DNA of 64,000 bases from Opitutia bacterium (GTDB lineage Bacteria > Verrucomicrobiota > Verrucomicrobiia > Opitutales > UBA953). The stretch lies in assembly GCA_947470855.1 (NCBI GenBank), contig CANIUQ010000007.1:1-64000 (forward strand). The letters run 5' to 3'. The notes under the pieces were generated by a model. That model had not been told where the DNA came from and did not search any database. It saw only the letters and a list, made by a program, of their open reading frames with translations. Positions 17,811 to 27,845 of the stretch are shown here, piece after piece (position 1 is the first letter of the stretch; each line of letters begins with the position of its first letter). The translations under genes were made by a program, and so were the position numbers.

Positions 17811-19268
17811 TTGGCGAAGCTTTCGGACTCTATCGCTGTGAGTGTTTCATCGACCCATTATGATGCTGTCATTATCGGGGCTGGCATGTCTGGTTTAGCA
17901 GCTGCGGTGCGTCTGGGTATGTATGGACAAAAAGTTCTTGTTTTAGAACGACACAACTCTCCGGGAGGTCTGAATTCATTTTATGCACGTGGACTGAGAA
18001 AATATGATGTAGGTTTACATGCTTTGACGAATTGGGTTCCAGAAGGAACGAAAGGAGCTCCTTTGGTTAAATTAATGCGACAACTGCGAATAAAGCGCGA
18101 AGAGTTAGATTTGTGTCCACAGTTTGGATCGCGTATTACGATGGCGGGTAAAAATCTCCGTCTCACGAATCGCTTTGAAGATTTAGTCGCCGATGTTGCT
18201 CGAGAATTCCCTCGGCAGATTGACCGATTTTTAGCATTGGATAAATATCTCTCTGGTTTGGATGAAGCAGCTTTGGAGGCTTCAGGCGGTTCAGCCCGGG
18301 CTCTGCTTGATGAGTCACTCGCTCATCCACTTCTTCGGGATATGTTGCTTCTGCCGACATGTTTTTATGGCAGTGCGGTAGAAGATGATATTGAGGTCTC
18401 GCAATTTGCGGTGATGTGGCGCTCTCTTTTTAAAGAGGGTTTTGCACGGCCTTATATTGGTGTCCGTCAAGTGATTCGACTCTTGTTGGATCGCTGTCGC
18501 GAATATCAAGTTGAGCGACGGATGAAATGTGGCGTTCGCCGTCTGGTGATTGATGGACAACGTGTTTCGGTTTTGGAGTTGGATGATGGAACTGCCATCA
18601 CCGCTACACGGATTTATTCATCGGCAGGATTGGTTGAAACCCAACGACTAAGGTCCGATAAATCCCCTGAAGAAGGGGCGACAAAGATTGGTCGTTTAGG
18701 TTATACCGAGACGATTAGCACATATCAGGCTAGTTCCTTTGCGGATTTTGGCTGGAAAGACACGATTGTTTTTTTCTGTGATGCCGAATCATTTTCATAC
18801 CGCTCTCCGCAGGGTTTAGTCGACCCACAGTCGGGAGTCATCTGTATTCCCAATCATTACCATTATGGTGTAGGTCGACAGCTAGAAGAAGGGTGGTTGC
18901 GCGTCACCGCCTTGGCCAATCATGATGCCTGGTGTCGCTTACCTGAGTCTGAATACAGTGCGCAGAAAGCCTTCTGGTTTAGTCAACTTAATCGTGTTGC
19001 CCGAAAGCACCTGCCAGCCATATCTGATTCGGTTCACGACGGGGCTTTAACTTCCACTGATGTTTTCACTCCTCGCACTGTGCGGAAGTTTACAGGTCAT
19101 CTTAATGGGGCGATTTATGGATCACCGACCAAGCGACGTGATGGTCGAACGGACCTAGAAAATCTGTTTCTTATTGGAACGGATCAAGGATTTTTAGGTG
19201 TAACGGGGGCAATGCTGTCTGGCATTTCGATGGCCAATCTGCATGGTCTTAAATCACTGACCGCATGA
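17811..19268 (+). CDS. CrtI/CrtISO-like FAD-dependent oxidoreductase
   Basis: A 485-residue flavoprotein with an N-terminal dinucleotide fold (DAVIIGAGMSGLAAAVRLG near residues 18-36, then LERHNSPGGLNSF) and a C-terminal FAD motif, GTDQGFLGVTGAMLSGISMAN. This organisation is that of phytoene desaturases, carotenoid isomerases and retinol saturases. No other carotenoid gene is close, so the substrate is open. Start: TTG 17811 or GTG 17838, both ahead of the Rossmann fold; an AAGGAG at 17794-17799 may serve the TTG. The gene overlaps the following MFS gene by four bases (ATGA). Confidence 0.75.
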   Translation: MAKLSDSIAVSVSSTHYDAVIIGAGMSGLAAAVRLGMYGQKVLVLERHNSPGGLNSFYARGLRKYDVGLHALTNWVPEGTKGAPLVKLMRQLRIKREELDLCPQFGSRITMAGKNLRLTNRFEDLVADVAREFPRQIDRFLALDKYLSGLDEAALEASGGSARALLDESLAHPLLRDMLLLPTCFYGSAVEDDIEVSQFAVMWRSLFKEGFARPYIGVRQVIRLLLDRCREYQVERRMKCGVRRLVIDGQRVSVLELDDGTAITATRIYSSAGLVETQRLRSDKSPEEGATKIGRLGYTETISTYQASSFADFGWKDTIVFFCDAESFSYRSPQGLVDPQSGVICIPNHYHYGVGRQLEEGWLRVTALANHDAWCRLPESEYSAQKAFWFSQLNRVARKHLPAISDSVHDGALTSTDVFTPRTVRKFTGHLNGAIYGSPTKRRDGRTDLENLFLIGTDQGFLGVTGAMLSGISMANLHGLKSLTA

Positions 19269-20530
19269 CTACCCCCGAGCAGTCCACCGCTCCTCGTTCT
19301 TTGTGGCAGGATTTGACTCATCCAGCGGTGGTCGTTGGTGCTTTGGGTTATTTTGTCGATATTTATGATCTCACACTCTGTATGGCGGTGAAGAGTGTTA
19401 GTTATGACTCTTTTGGCATTAAGGGTGAATTGGTGTGGTATGCCGACCCGATGAACTGGCAGATGATGGGCATGCTACTCGGCGGTATTTTTTTTGGAGT
19501 TCTAGGTGATCGCCTTGGGCGTTTAGCGACACTTTTTGGATCCATCTTGCTCTATTCTTTGGCGAATATTGCCAACGGCTTCGTTCCCACCATGGAGCTT
19601 TATTCCGCCTGTCGCTTCATTGCTGGTATCGGTTTAGCAGGTGAGTTGGGCGGATGTATTGCATTGGTCTCAGAAGTTTTATCAAAAGAGCGCCGTGGCT
19701 ACGGAACTGCATTAGTGGCTGCAGTAGGTGTCATGGGGGCAGTGGCCGCCGGCTTTGTTGCCGAATTGGTTTCTTGGCGTACAAATTACATTATCGGTGG
19801 AATTCTCGGACTTTGCCTCTTAGTCACACGCTTGAGTGTCAAAGAGTCGGGCATGTTTAATCAGGCGAAAATGGTCACGGGAAAAGGCATCGTTGCTCGG
19901 GGGAATTTTTTTGCACTCTTTACTAATGCTAATCGCTTGAAGCGTTACCTGCAATGTATTGCGATTGGTTTTCCAACCTGGTTTATGATTGGGATTTTAG
20001 TGCTCAAGGCGGAGCGAGTCTTTGCTCCTCTTCTCGGGATTGCAGAGGTAAAAACGAATCGTGCAGTGGCTCTTTTTTACCTCGGTTTAACTTTTGGAGA
20101 TTTGCTGAGTGGGTTTGCCAGTCAGTGGGCAAAGTCGCGTAAGAAAATCGTCGCCAGCTTTTTAGTCTTCAGCGCTATTTGTGGAATTATCTTCCTTTAT
20201 GGCTCGCATCATTGGACGAGTGCTCAATTTTACCTTCTCGTTTTTGTCATGGGGTTAAGCATGGGTTACTGGGCGGTATTTGTTACCATTGCGGCTGAGC
20301 AGTTTGGGACAAATTTACGAGCAACCGTTGCCACAACAGTGCCCAATTTTGTCCGAGGGTCTTTGGTGATTATGTCTTTCGCCTTTGGTTTTCTTAACCA
20401 ATCTGGTTTGCGAGAGACTTCTTCAGCCCTCATTCTCGGTGTCGTTTGTTTTGGATTAGCCTTCTGGGCACTACAGGGAATGGAAGAAACTTATGGTAAG
20501 GATTTGAATTATCAGGAGCGAGAAGCCTGA
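19265..20530 (+). CDS. Major facilitator superfamily transporter
   Basis: A 421-residue polytopic protein with about 12 hydrophobic segments. The loop 2-3 signature GVLGDRLGRLATLFG (near residues 79-93), the helix 4 segment RFIAGIGLAGELGGCIALVSE and a mid-protein cytoplasmic loop fit sugar or aromatic-acid transporters of the MFS. The substrate is unknown. Its ATGA overlap with the flavoprotein gene indicates translational coupling, and pyrE follows after 49 bases. No Shine-Dalgarno sequence is needed if coupling operates. Confidence 0.85.
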   Translation: MTTPEQSTAPRSLWQDLTHPAVVVGALGYFVDIYDLTLCMAVKSVSYDSFGIKGELVWYADPMNWQMMGMLLGGIFFGVLGDRLGRLATLFGSILLYSLANIANGFVPTMELYSACRFIAGIGLAGELGGCIALVSEVLSKERRGYGTALVAAVGVMGAVAAGFVAELVSWRTNYIIGGILGLCLLVTRLSVKESGMFNQAKMVTGKGIVARGNFFALFTNANRLKRYLQCIAIGFPTWFMIGILVLKAERVFAPLLGIAEVKTNRAVALFYLGLTFGDLLSGFASQWAKSRKKIVASFLVFSAICGIIFLYGSHHWTSAQFYLLVFVMGLSMGYWAVFVTIAAEQFGTNLRATVATTVPNFVRGSLVIMSFAFGFLNQSGLRETSSALILGVVCFGLAFWALQGMEETYGKDLNYQEREA

Positions 20531-20579
20531 TTTTTATGGTATCGCCTCATCGCGTCTCGTCGTTCTATTCTTTCTTCTT

Positions 20580-21152
20580 ATGTCGAGTTCAACTCAAGAA
20601 GAGGTCCTCCAAATTTTTCGTGATTCCCGTGCTCTTTTGACGGGGCACTTTGTTTTGCGTTCGGGGTTACACAGCGGGCATTTCTTTCAGTGTGCACAAG
20701 TGTGCCAATACCTTGATAAAGTGACCCGACTGATTGAGTTGCTTCGTCCGAAGCTGGCTCAGTATCCCTGTGATGTGGTCCTAGCTCCAGCGATGGGTGG
20801 CTTGGTGGTTGGTCAGGAGTTGGCTCGTCAATTGGGAGTGCGTTTTATTTTTGTTGAAAAAGAAAATGATCGGTTGGTGCTGCGTCGTAATTTCTCTTTC
20901 CAGCCACATGAGCGTGTTTTAATCGCAGAAGATGTCGTGACCCGAGGTGGTCGAGTTCTGGAGTGCTTGGAGATTGTTAAGAAGCACGGAGCAAAACCAG
21001 TTGCCGTGGCTGCTTTGGTGGATCGTTCTGGCGGTCAGACGAAGTTTGAGGTGCCATTTCTTTCTTTGTTGGAACTCACGTTCCCCACTTATCCAGCCGA
21101 CCAGTTGCCCCCCGAGTTGGCGAAAATACCAGCGACCAAGCCCGGTTCTTGA
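20580..21152 (+). CDS. pyrE: Orotate phosphoribosyltransferase
   Basis: Transfers ribose 5-phosphate from PRPP to orotate, giving OMP in pyrimidine synthesis. The 190-residue protein has FVLRSGLHSGHFFQ at the N-terminus, VVLAPAMGGLVVGQELARQLG, the FVEKENDRLVLRR segment, and the PRPP-binding loop VLIAEDVVTRGGRVLE. In the shorter OPRTases this loop carries the acidic pair. The length is normal. The 49-base upstream gap is pyrimidine-rich but lacks a recognisable UTP-type attenuator. A weak imperfect hairpin (21170-21202) follows the stop codon. Confidence 0.92.
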   Translation: MSSSTQEEVLQIFRDSRALLTGHFVLRSGLHSGHFFQCAQVCQYLDKVTRLIELLRPKLAQYPCDVVLAPAMGGLVVGQELARQLGVRFIFVEKENDRLVLRRNFSFQPHERVLIAEDVVTRGGRVLECLEIVKKHGAKPVAVAALVDRSGGQTKFEVPFLSLLELTFPTYPADQLPPELAKIPATKPGS

Positions 21153-21259
21153 GTTATTAACAGCACGGAAAGCCCCTCTGTTCAAAGAAGTTTAAGGGGT
21201 TTACTTCGTTGTGCCTTGCACCCAGCGTCGCAGTTCCCTACGCCAACAAGGTTATCTCT

Positions 21260-23002
21260 ATGGATCGCAAAAACCTCTTTCTCGGCCTTGCCTGTATTGC
21301 TGGTGCGATGGCCCTCTTTTTTAGCGCAAAGCCCGTTACGCAGGCACCAGGTGCAGCAACACCCCCTGTCGCTGCACCTGTTGTTGCAGGAACAACCGCT
21401 CCTGCCGCTGCTCCTGCTTTAAAAGCAAACAACGATATCCCTCTGGCTGCTGCGCAAAAAACCATTCTCGAGAACAAGCACATTCGCGCAACATTTACCT
21501 CGCGCGGTGGCGCAATTGAGAAAGTTGAACTTTTGCAACAGCCTGCCGATTTATCTCGAAAGTCCACGGTTGTCTTTAATGTCGGCAATGCTGATGCGGC
21601 GATGGCTTTGGCTGTGGTTAATCGGGCGACGAATCAGTTGGAACCTGTTTACAGTGAATTTAAATTAGTCGAAGCTTCTGCTCATTCCATAAGTTACGAA
21701 GGTATTTTACCAGATGGCTCTAAAGTAACGCGCACCTTTACTTTAGCTGAAGAAAAAGAGGGCGTTGAGCCACACTCCATCCGTTTTTATACGAAAGTAG
21801 CTCCTGCTGCTCCTGGTGCGATTCCCTCGCGTGTATGGTTTTCTACCGGTTGCTGGCAGCACTCACAGGGTGATACAATTCACCAATTTCTCTCGGTCTT
21901 AGCAGATAATGGAGACGAGCTTTCTCACCTAAATATTTCTACGTTTAAGGATTCGAGCGGTTTCCTTGGTCTGGGGGCACACAAAGCTGAAAAAGAGCAT
22001 CCCATTGTTGCAGCGGGTAAGCCTTTTAATTGGGTTTCTTCGGGCAATCATTTCTTTGCTTCCATCATACGTGTTGAAGCGGCTCAACGAGGTAATCGCG
22101 CCGAGTTATTGGCCCGTCCAGTGAAGTTTAACGAAACGGATTTAGGTATACAGGCTTTTGCTTACTGGGAGGGGGTGCCAGCTGTCGATTTATCCGTAAC
22201 TACCGAGGGCGATTTCTTTGTTGGACCGAAAGAGTATGCTCGTGTTTCGGCTCTGCCCGATGGGCAGGTAGCCGTTTTACAGTTTTCCAAAATCCTTGGA
22301 TTCATTTCCTTCAGTGCGATTTGTAAATTACTTCTCGCTTGTTTAGGCGGTGTTCACGCCTTGCTGGAATGGACTGGGTCGTGGTCATGGGGGTGGGCCA
22401 TTGTTCTGCTGACGATTTTGATTAAGTTAATCACCTGGCCCTTGACGGCAGCACAGCAGAGAAGTGCGAAAAAAATGCAGCAGTTTGCTGGTCCGATGAA
22501 AGAAATTCGTGAGAAGTACAAGGATAACTCCGAAAAGATGAATAAGGAGATGATGAAACTCTACCAAGAGCATAAGATTAACCCCTTTGCTGGTTGTTTG
22601 CCGATCTTTATTCAGATTCCGATTTTCTTTGGTCTCTATACTGCCTTCCAAACCACGGTTGAGTTGCGACTCATGCCTTTCCTTTGGATTCATGATTTAG
22701 CTTCACCAGACACTTTATTCCATATCGCAGGCTTTGGGTTCAACCTCTTGCCTATCTTAATGGGTATAACGATGTGGCTTTCGATGCGTATGACGCCGAT
22801 GCCTTCGGCGGATGATACCCAGAAAATCATCATGTACACGATGGCGTTCCTGTTTCCAGTCATTTGTTATGCTCTGCCCGCTGCACTTTCGTTGTATATG
22901 ACATTGCAGAATCTCTTGCAGATGTTGCAAATCGCGCTTACTAAGGATGCTACAGTCGTAGCCGAAGTGGCTTCGGCGAAAAAGAAGAAATCCAAAGGTT
23001 AA
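21260..23002 (+). CDS. yidC: Membrane protein insertase YidC
   Basis: A 580-residue Gram-negative type YidC that inserts and folds inner-membrane proteins. In order: an N-terminal membrane anchor (DRKNLFLGLACIAGAMALFF), an Ala/Pro-rich linker (about residues 28-60), a large periplasmic P1 beta-domain (about 65-340), and the Oxa1 core with the coiled cytosolic segment (AAQQRSAKKMQQFAGPMKEI), NPFAGCLPIFIQIPIFFGLY and a C-terminal Lys tail (AKKKKSKG). ATG 21260 is chosen because the family starts with M-D-R/K-x-N; the longer frame adds 17 residues without a signal. yebC follows after six bases. Confidence 0.95.
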   Translation: MDRKNLFLGLACIAGAMALFFSAKPVTQAPGAATPPVAAPVVAGTTAPAAAPALKANNDIPLAAAQKTILENKHIRATFTSRGGAIEKVELLQQPADLSRKSTVVFNVGNADAAMALAVVNRATNQLEPVYSEFKLVEASAHSISYEGILPDGSKVTRTFTLAEEKEGVEPHSIRFYTKVAPAAPGAIPSRVWFSTGCWQHSQGDTIHQFLSVLADNGDELSHLNISTFKDSSGFLGLGAHKAEKEHPIVAAGKPFNWVSSGNHFFASIIRVEAAQRGNRAELLARPVKFNETDLGIQAFAYWEGVPAVDLSVTTEGDFFVGPKEYARVSALPDGQVAVLQFSKILGFISFSAICKLLLACLGGVHALLEWTGSWSWGWAIVLLTILIKLITWPLTAAQQRSAKKMQQFAGPMKEIREKYKDNSEKMNKEMMKLYQEHKINPFAGCLPIFIQIPIFFGLYTAFQTTVELRLMPFLWIHDLASPDTLFHIAGFGFNLLPILMGITMWLSMRMTPMPSADDTQKIIMYTMAFLFPVICYALPAALSLYMTLQNLLQMLQIALTKDATVVAEVASAKKKKSKG

Positions 23003-23008
23003 TTTATC

Positions 23009-23749
23009 ATGTCAGGTCATAGCAAGTGGCATACGACGAAGCGACATAAAGCGGTTATCGACGCGAAGCGCGGGAAAATTTTTTCCGTCTTAGCTAAAGA
23101 AATCACGCTCGCTGCTCGGTCGGGTGGAGGTAATCCAGATAGTAATGCACGCCTGCGTACTTTGATGGATAAAGCACGCGGGGCGAATATGCCTACCGAC
23201 AATATCAAGCGTGCGATTCAGAAGGGGACGGGAGAAATTCCCGGTGTCACCTATGAAGAAATTACCTATGAAGGTTATGCCCCTGGTGGGGTGGGTATTA
23301 TTGTCGAAGTGACCACAGATAATAAGAATCGTGCTGCCGCTGAGGTGCGTCAGGCCTTTAACGACCATGGTGGAAATATGGCACAAACCGGTGCCGTTTC
23401 TCATAGCTTCCAGAGGAAAGGACAGTTTCTTATCAGTGCGTCGCAGATTCCTGAGGATCAATTAATGGAGGTCGCTCTCGAGGCTGGTGCAGATGATATT
23501 CTTAATCATGGTGACCATTTTGAAGTGCTTTGTCCCGTTCCAGCTTATGATGCCTTAGCCAAGGCTTTGCAGGAAAAATCCATCAAGCCTGAATCCAGTG
23601 AAATTGCCTACGTGACTAGTATTCCTGTGCCCGTGCAAGAGGCAGAGACAGCCAAAAAAGTCTTAGAACTTATTGAGGCGCTTGATGCGCTTGATGACGT
23701 AAAGGCCGTGCATGGAAATCATGAAATTGACCCTAAGTTTTTAGGGTAG
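23009..23749 (+). CDS. yebC: YebC/PmpR-family protein (TACO1-like)
   Basis: A 246-residue protein of the canonical YebC length. It opens with MSGHSKWHTTKRHKAVIDAK and carries KARGANMPTDNIKRAIQKGTG and EGYAPGGVGIIVEV, all diagnostic. The family was annotated as transcription regulators; more recent work places YebC proteins with the ribosome, helping translation of proline stretches. It lies six bases behind yidC. The end of the gene forms a small hairpin (ACCCTAA/TTAGGGT, 23730-23747) overlapping its stop codon. Confidence 0.95.
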   Translation: MSGHSKWHTTKRHKAVIDAKRGKIFSVLAKEITLAARSGGGNPDSNARLRTLMDKARGANMPTDNIKRAIQKGTGEIPGVTYEEITYEGYAPGGVGIIVEVTTDNKNRAAAEVRQAFNDHGGNMAQTGAVSHSFQRKGQFLISASQIPEDQLMEVALEAGADDILNHGDHFEVLCPVPAYDALAKALQEKSIKPESSEIAYVTSIPVPVQEAETAKKVLELIEALDALDDVKAVHGNHEIDPKFLG

Positions 23750-23797
23750 GGTGATTTCGGGCTTTCCCCTTGGTATAAGAGTGGTAGGGTAGACCCC

Positions 23798-24283
23798 GTG
23801 GCGGTTCATTCACATCGGGACTCTCCATTGGTCCGCACGGCAGCACGAGCAGTGATTTTGCGCGGGGAGGATTTACTGGTGGTGCGGATTCGAATGGAGG
23901 AGGGCGAGTTTATGGTTTTACCTGGAGGTGGACAAAACCATGGAGAGACTTTGATGCAGACTGTGGTGCGAGAGGTTCGTGAAGAATTAGGACTCACGAT
24001 TACCGTCACTGGACTTGCCTACGTGCGAGAGTATGTGGGGAAGAATCATGCGATGCATCGTATGCATGGCCATTTTCATCAGGTTGAGACTGTCTTTCAT
24101 TGTCAGTGTCAGGACTTTTCTGTTTTGGGTACGGGTCGAGAACAAGACCGTCGGCAAGTTGGATTTCTTTGGCTTCCGCTTCATAAATTGCCTGAATATC
24201 CACTTTCTCCGCCAGGGTTGAGGGAGATTATAAAAAATTCCAAGGAAAGTGGGGTAGCAGTTTACTTGGGTGATGTGCACTGA
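23798..24283 (+). CDS. Nudix hydrolase
   Basis: A 161-residue protein with a complete Nudix box. From GGGQNHGETLMQTVVREVRE into ELGLTI it fits G-x5-E-x7-R-E-U-x-E-E-x-G-U, with the metal-binding Glu residues present. The enzyme should hydrolyse a nucleoside diphosphate linked to another group; the substrate is unknown. The only in-frame ATG codons are internal, so the start is GTG 23798 or another non-ATG codon. The gene ends 49 bases before tRNA-Val. Confidence 0.85.
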   Translation: MAVHSHRDSPLVRTAARAVILRGEDLLVVRIRMEEGEFMVLPGGGQNHGETLMQTVVREVREELGLTITVTGLAYVREYVGKNHAMHRMHGHFHQVETVFHCQCQDFSVLGTGREQDRRQVGFLWLPLHKLPEYPLSPPGLREIIKNSKESGVAVYLGDVH

Positions 24284-24332
24284 AGGCTTGCCACTCTGGC
24301 TGCGCCTCCCTTTGTTAATCTTCTCGATTTTT

Positions 24333-24409
24333 GGGGGTATAGCTCAGTTGGTTAGAGCGCCTGCATGACACGCAGGAGGTCGATGGTTCGAGTCCATCTA
24401 CTCCCACCA
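24333..24409 (+). tRNA. tRNA-Val (GAC)
   Basis: Acceptor GGGGGTA/TACTCCC (one G-U), D-arm AGCTCAGTTGGTTAGAGC, anticodon stem CCTGC/GCAGG with loop ATGACAC (anticodon GAC), and T-arm GATGG-TTCGAGT-CCATC. The terminal CCA is encoded (24407-24409). Confidence 0.97.
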
Positions 24410-24518
24410 TTTTAAATCCAGTCGCCAGAGAGGGGTTCGTTTATTTTTGGGCATAATATTTATGTCTAATTATTGCTTTTTTCTCGCCCCCACCCGTCCC
24501 TTATCCCTACCCCTATAG

Positions 24519-25859
<1,341 letters not shown>

Positions 25860-25885
25860 TCGGTGCTGAGTCGGTTGATTTGATT

Positions 25886-25909
25886 AAGGGGCCCTCGGGC
25901 CCCTTTTTT
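25886..25909. terminator. Rho-independent terminator after eno
   Basis: GGGGCC(CTCG)GGCCCC stem at 25888-25903 with flanking AA/TT, followed by T6. It lies eight bases from the stop of the convergent kelch gene and may serve it too, although the minus-strand T tract is weak. Confidence 0.9.
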
Positions 25910-25917
25910 GTGCCGGT

Positions 25918-26892
25918 TTAGGTGGAGGGGCTTCCTAGCCAGCCTTCGGAGGATCTTTGGCTTGGACGGGTTTCGCCGTTAACATAGGCAAAACCTTGAT
26001 TCCATTTAGTACAACCCGTGGCAATTAGAGCAGCAGGAGTTTTCCCTCCTTGGCTCCATGTATCAGTGGCTTTGTTGTAAACCAAAATTTCAGATGAAAA
26101 GCCAGGGTGTCGAGCCGCTTCGATTTTGCCCGCAAGGCTTCCATCATCTCCTCCCAAAAGAAAGATTTCATCTTGGATAACAGGACAAGGCGAAGGAGCC
26201 GCGGCGAGAGGGTGTGGCATCGCTGATAAACGACGCCATGTTTTTCCCAAAGTGAAGGCATGGCAATCGGTCAGATACTCTTTGGTTGTGCCCTTGCTTC
26301 CTGAAACGAGAGAGACGCCACCAAATAGAAAAAAAGTATCTTTAATGCCTGCAGATTGAGCGAGCATGCGGCCCGATCCTGCCCACAAAGGTAACTCCTT
26401 CCAGCCACCCATTAAATTTGCTAAGTCAATGGCGTAGGCGGCCGATGACGCAGCTGTTGCATCAGGTGTTTCAGTTCCACCTGCTACAATAACTTTGCTC
26501 CCCACTAAGGCGCCAGTGGCGTAAGCTAAGGGGCGAGGTAAAAAGGGAAACGGACGTATGATACATTTCTCGTTCTCAACCGATAAAACATAACAATCTT
26601 GATAATGTTTTTCGGCATCAGCTCCACCAATCATGAGTAGTCCTTGGCGAATGGAAACACCAACTCCATAGGCCAGCGCCCGAGGTAACTCGCCTATTTC
26701 GTTCCACTTTCTTTGTCGCGGTCCAATTCCATAAATCGATTTATGCCATACTTTATCCCCCCCTTCCCAGGCGGGTTTAATTGGGAAGTTAGAGCCACCT
26801 GCGAGGATGAGAGTTTCCCCAGAGGTGCCTAAAAAAGCACCACCAACGCCAGGACTATTGGGGGTTTCGGGAACACGCGACCAACGTAACAT
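25918..26892 (-). CDS. Kelch-repeat protein, cyclically permuted mutarotase / sialate-mutarotase-like
   Basis: A 324-residue beta-propeller. Repeated kelch motifs are visible: LILAGGSNFP, LLMIGGADAE, KVIVAGGTETPD, FFLFGGVSLVSGSKG and IFLLGGDDGSLAG. The opening LRWSRVPETPNSPGVGGAFLG and the spacing resemble the cyclically permuted mutarotases related to N-acetylneuraminate epimerase (YjhT/NanM). No signal peptide is seen, unlike periplasmic NanM. It may act on a cytoplasmic amino sugar; no sialic-acid gene is nearby. It converges on eno across the shared terminator. Confidence 0.75.
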   Translation of the reverse strand: MLRWSRVPETPNSPGVGGAFLGTSGETLILAGGSNFPIKPAWEGGDKVWHKSIYGIGPRQRKWNEIGELPRALAYGVGVSIRQGLLMIGGADAEKHYQDCYVLSVENEKCIIRPFPFLPRPLAYATGALVGSKVIVAGGTETPDATAASSAAYAIDLANLMGGWKELPLWAGSGRMLAQSAGIKDTFFLFGGVSLVSGSKGTTKEYLTDCHAFTLGKTWRRLSAMPHPLAAAPSPCPVIQDEIFLLGGDDGSLAGKIEAARHPGFSSEILVYNKATDTWSQGGKTPAALIATGCTKWNQGFAYVNGETRPSQRSSEGWLGSPST

Positions 26893-27057
26893 TGGGTTAA
26901 AGAACAGAGACTTTGCTCAACTGTCCAGAGATTAGCAGAAATTGCCCAGGGCTTTATTTAATATTCTGTAGTCTCTTTGGGTTGCCGTGAATTCTTGGGG
27001 GTGGGATTTGTTTGACACCGACGCCTGGTTGTTGCCTTGATTCAGGTCCTTTCGCAC

Positions 27058-27132
<75 letters not shown>

Positions 27133-27204
27133 GAAAGGGATTCCTCGAGGTGCTTTTCACCTTGTCCTTGACCACGGGGAGAGATGCGGAAGGATGCTCT
27201 TACT

Positions 27205-27324
27205 ATGGGTCAGCAATCCAATAAGGTTATTAAGCGTCGTCGTCGTCGTGCTTATCTCGAACGCAAGAAGGCGCGCATCAAACTTGCTCGTGTCGCTGCG
27301 AGCAAGAAGAAGGCCAAGAAGTGA
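27205..27324 (+). CDS. Small highly basic protein (39 aa)
   Basis: ATG 27205 to TGA 27322-27324. The 39 residues start MGQQSNKVIKRRRRRAYLER and end ASKKKAKK; more than 40% are Lys or Arg. Such tiny basic proteins are often ribosome- or nucleic-acid-bound (compare bTHX-type ribosomal proteins), but I cannot assign a family with certainty. A purine-rich GGAAGGA lies 9 bases upstream, one of the few Shine-Dalgarno-like sites in the window, which supports real translation. Its stop overlaps the GTG start of the next gene (GTGA). It lies 72 bases after tRNA-Asn. Confidence 0.65.
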   Translation: MGQQSNKVIKRRRRRAYLERKKARIKLARVAASKKKAKK

Positions 27325-27836
27325 GCTCATCGCTCGGCATTACTTTCTGTCGAGCCATCATCGTCTCTCTGGCTTTGGTGGCCTGCCAAGCTCCGCCACC
27401 TTCGGTGACGGATATGCCAGGGTTCTCTTACATCCACTCTAAGAGACGTTCCGAAGCAGACGTAGCTCGTGCTTCTGAAGCTTTTTATGCCCGTGAAAAA
27501 CACGGCCAAGATGTCGTTTTCCGAACCACCGAAAACGAGCGTGCTGGTTATTATTTTTATTTTAAGTTGGATTTCGATCCACCGCCCCAATCGCGACTCG
27601 TTTTGGAAGTCACCCGCACCGAGAATGTCGCACCTGAGCGATACGATTTTTCTCTATCCATGAAGCCAAAATTCCCTTGGGGTGAGTATGTGGTGGGTTT
27701 AACGGGCAAGGAAGCGGGTGGCTCGAAATGGATTCCGATTGCTTGGTGTCTTACGGTGGTTGACGCGCAAGGAAAGGTACTGGCATCTCAGCACAGTTTT
27801 CTGTGGGGAACGCCCATGGAGTTAGAAGCGAACTAG
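27321..27836 (+). CDS. Predicted lipoprotein of unknown function
   Basis: A 171-residue protein from GTG 27321, overlapping the stop of the basic peptide gene by four bases. Residues 8-20 form a short signal ending in the lipobox LVAC (Cys21), followed by a Pro-rich stretch (QAPPPSV), so it should be lipidated and exported. The mature domain has beta-type segments (GYYFYFKLDFDPPPQSRLVLEV, YVVGLTGKE) without known catalytic motifs. Its stop codon touches the reading frame of the following DNA glycosylase, suggesting a three-gene transcript. Confidence 0.65.
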   Translation: MSSSLGITFCRAIIVSLALVACQAPPPSVTDMPGFSYIHSKRRSEADVARASEAFYAREKHGQDVVFRTTENERAGYYFYFKLDFDPPPQSRLVLEVTRTENVAPERYDFSLSMKPKFPWGEYVVGLTGKEAGGSKWIPIAWCLTVVDAQGKVLASQHSFLWGTPMELEAN

Positions 27837-27845
27837 TTGATATCG

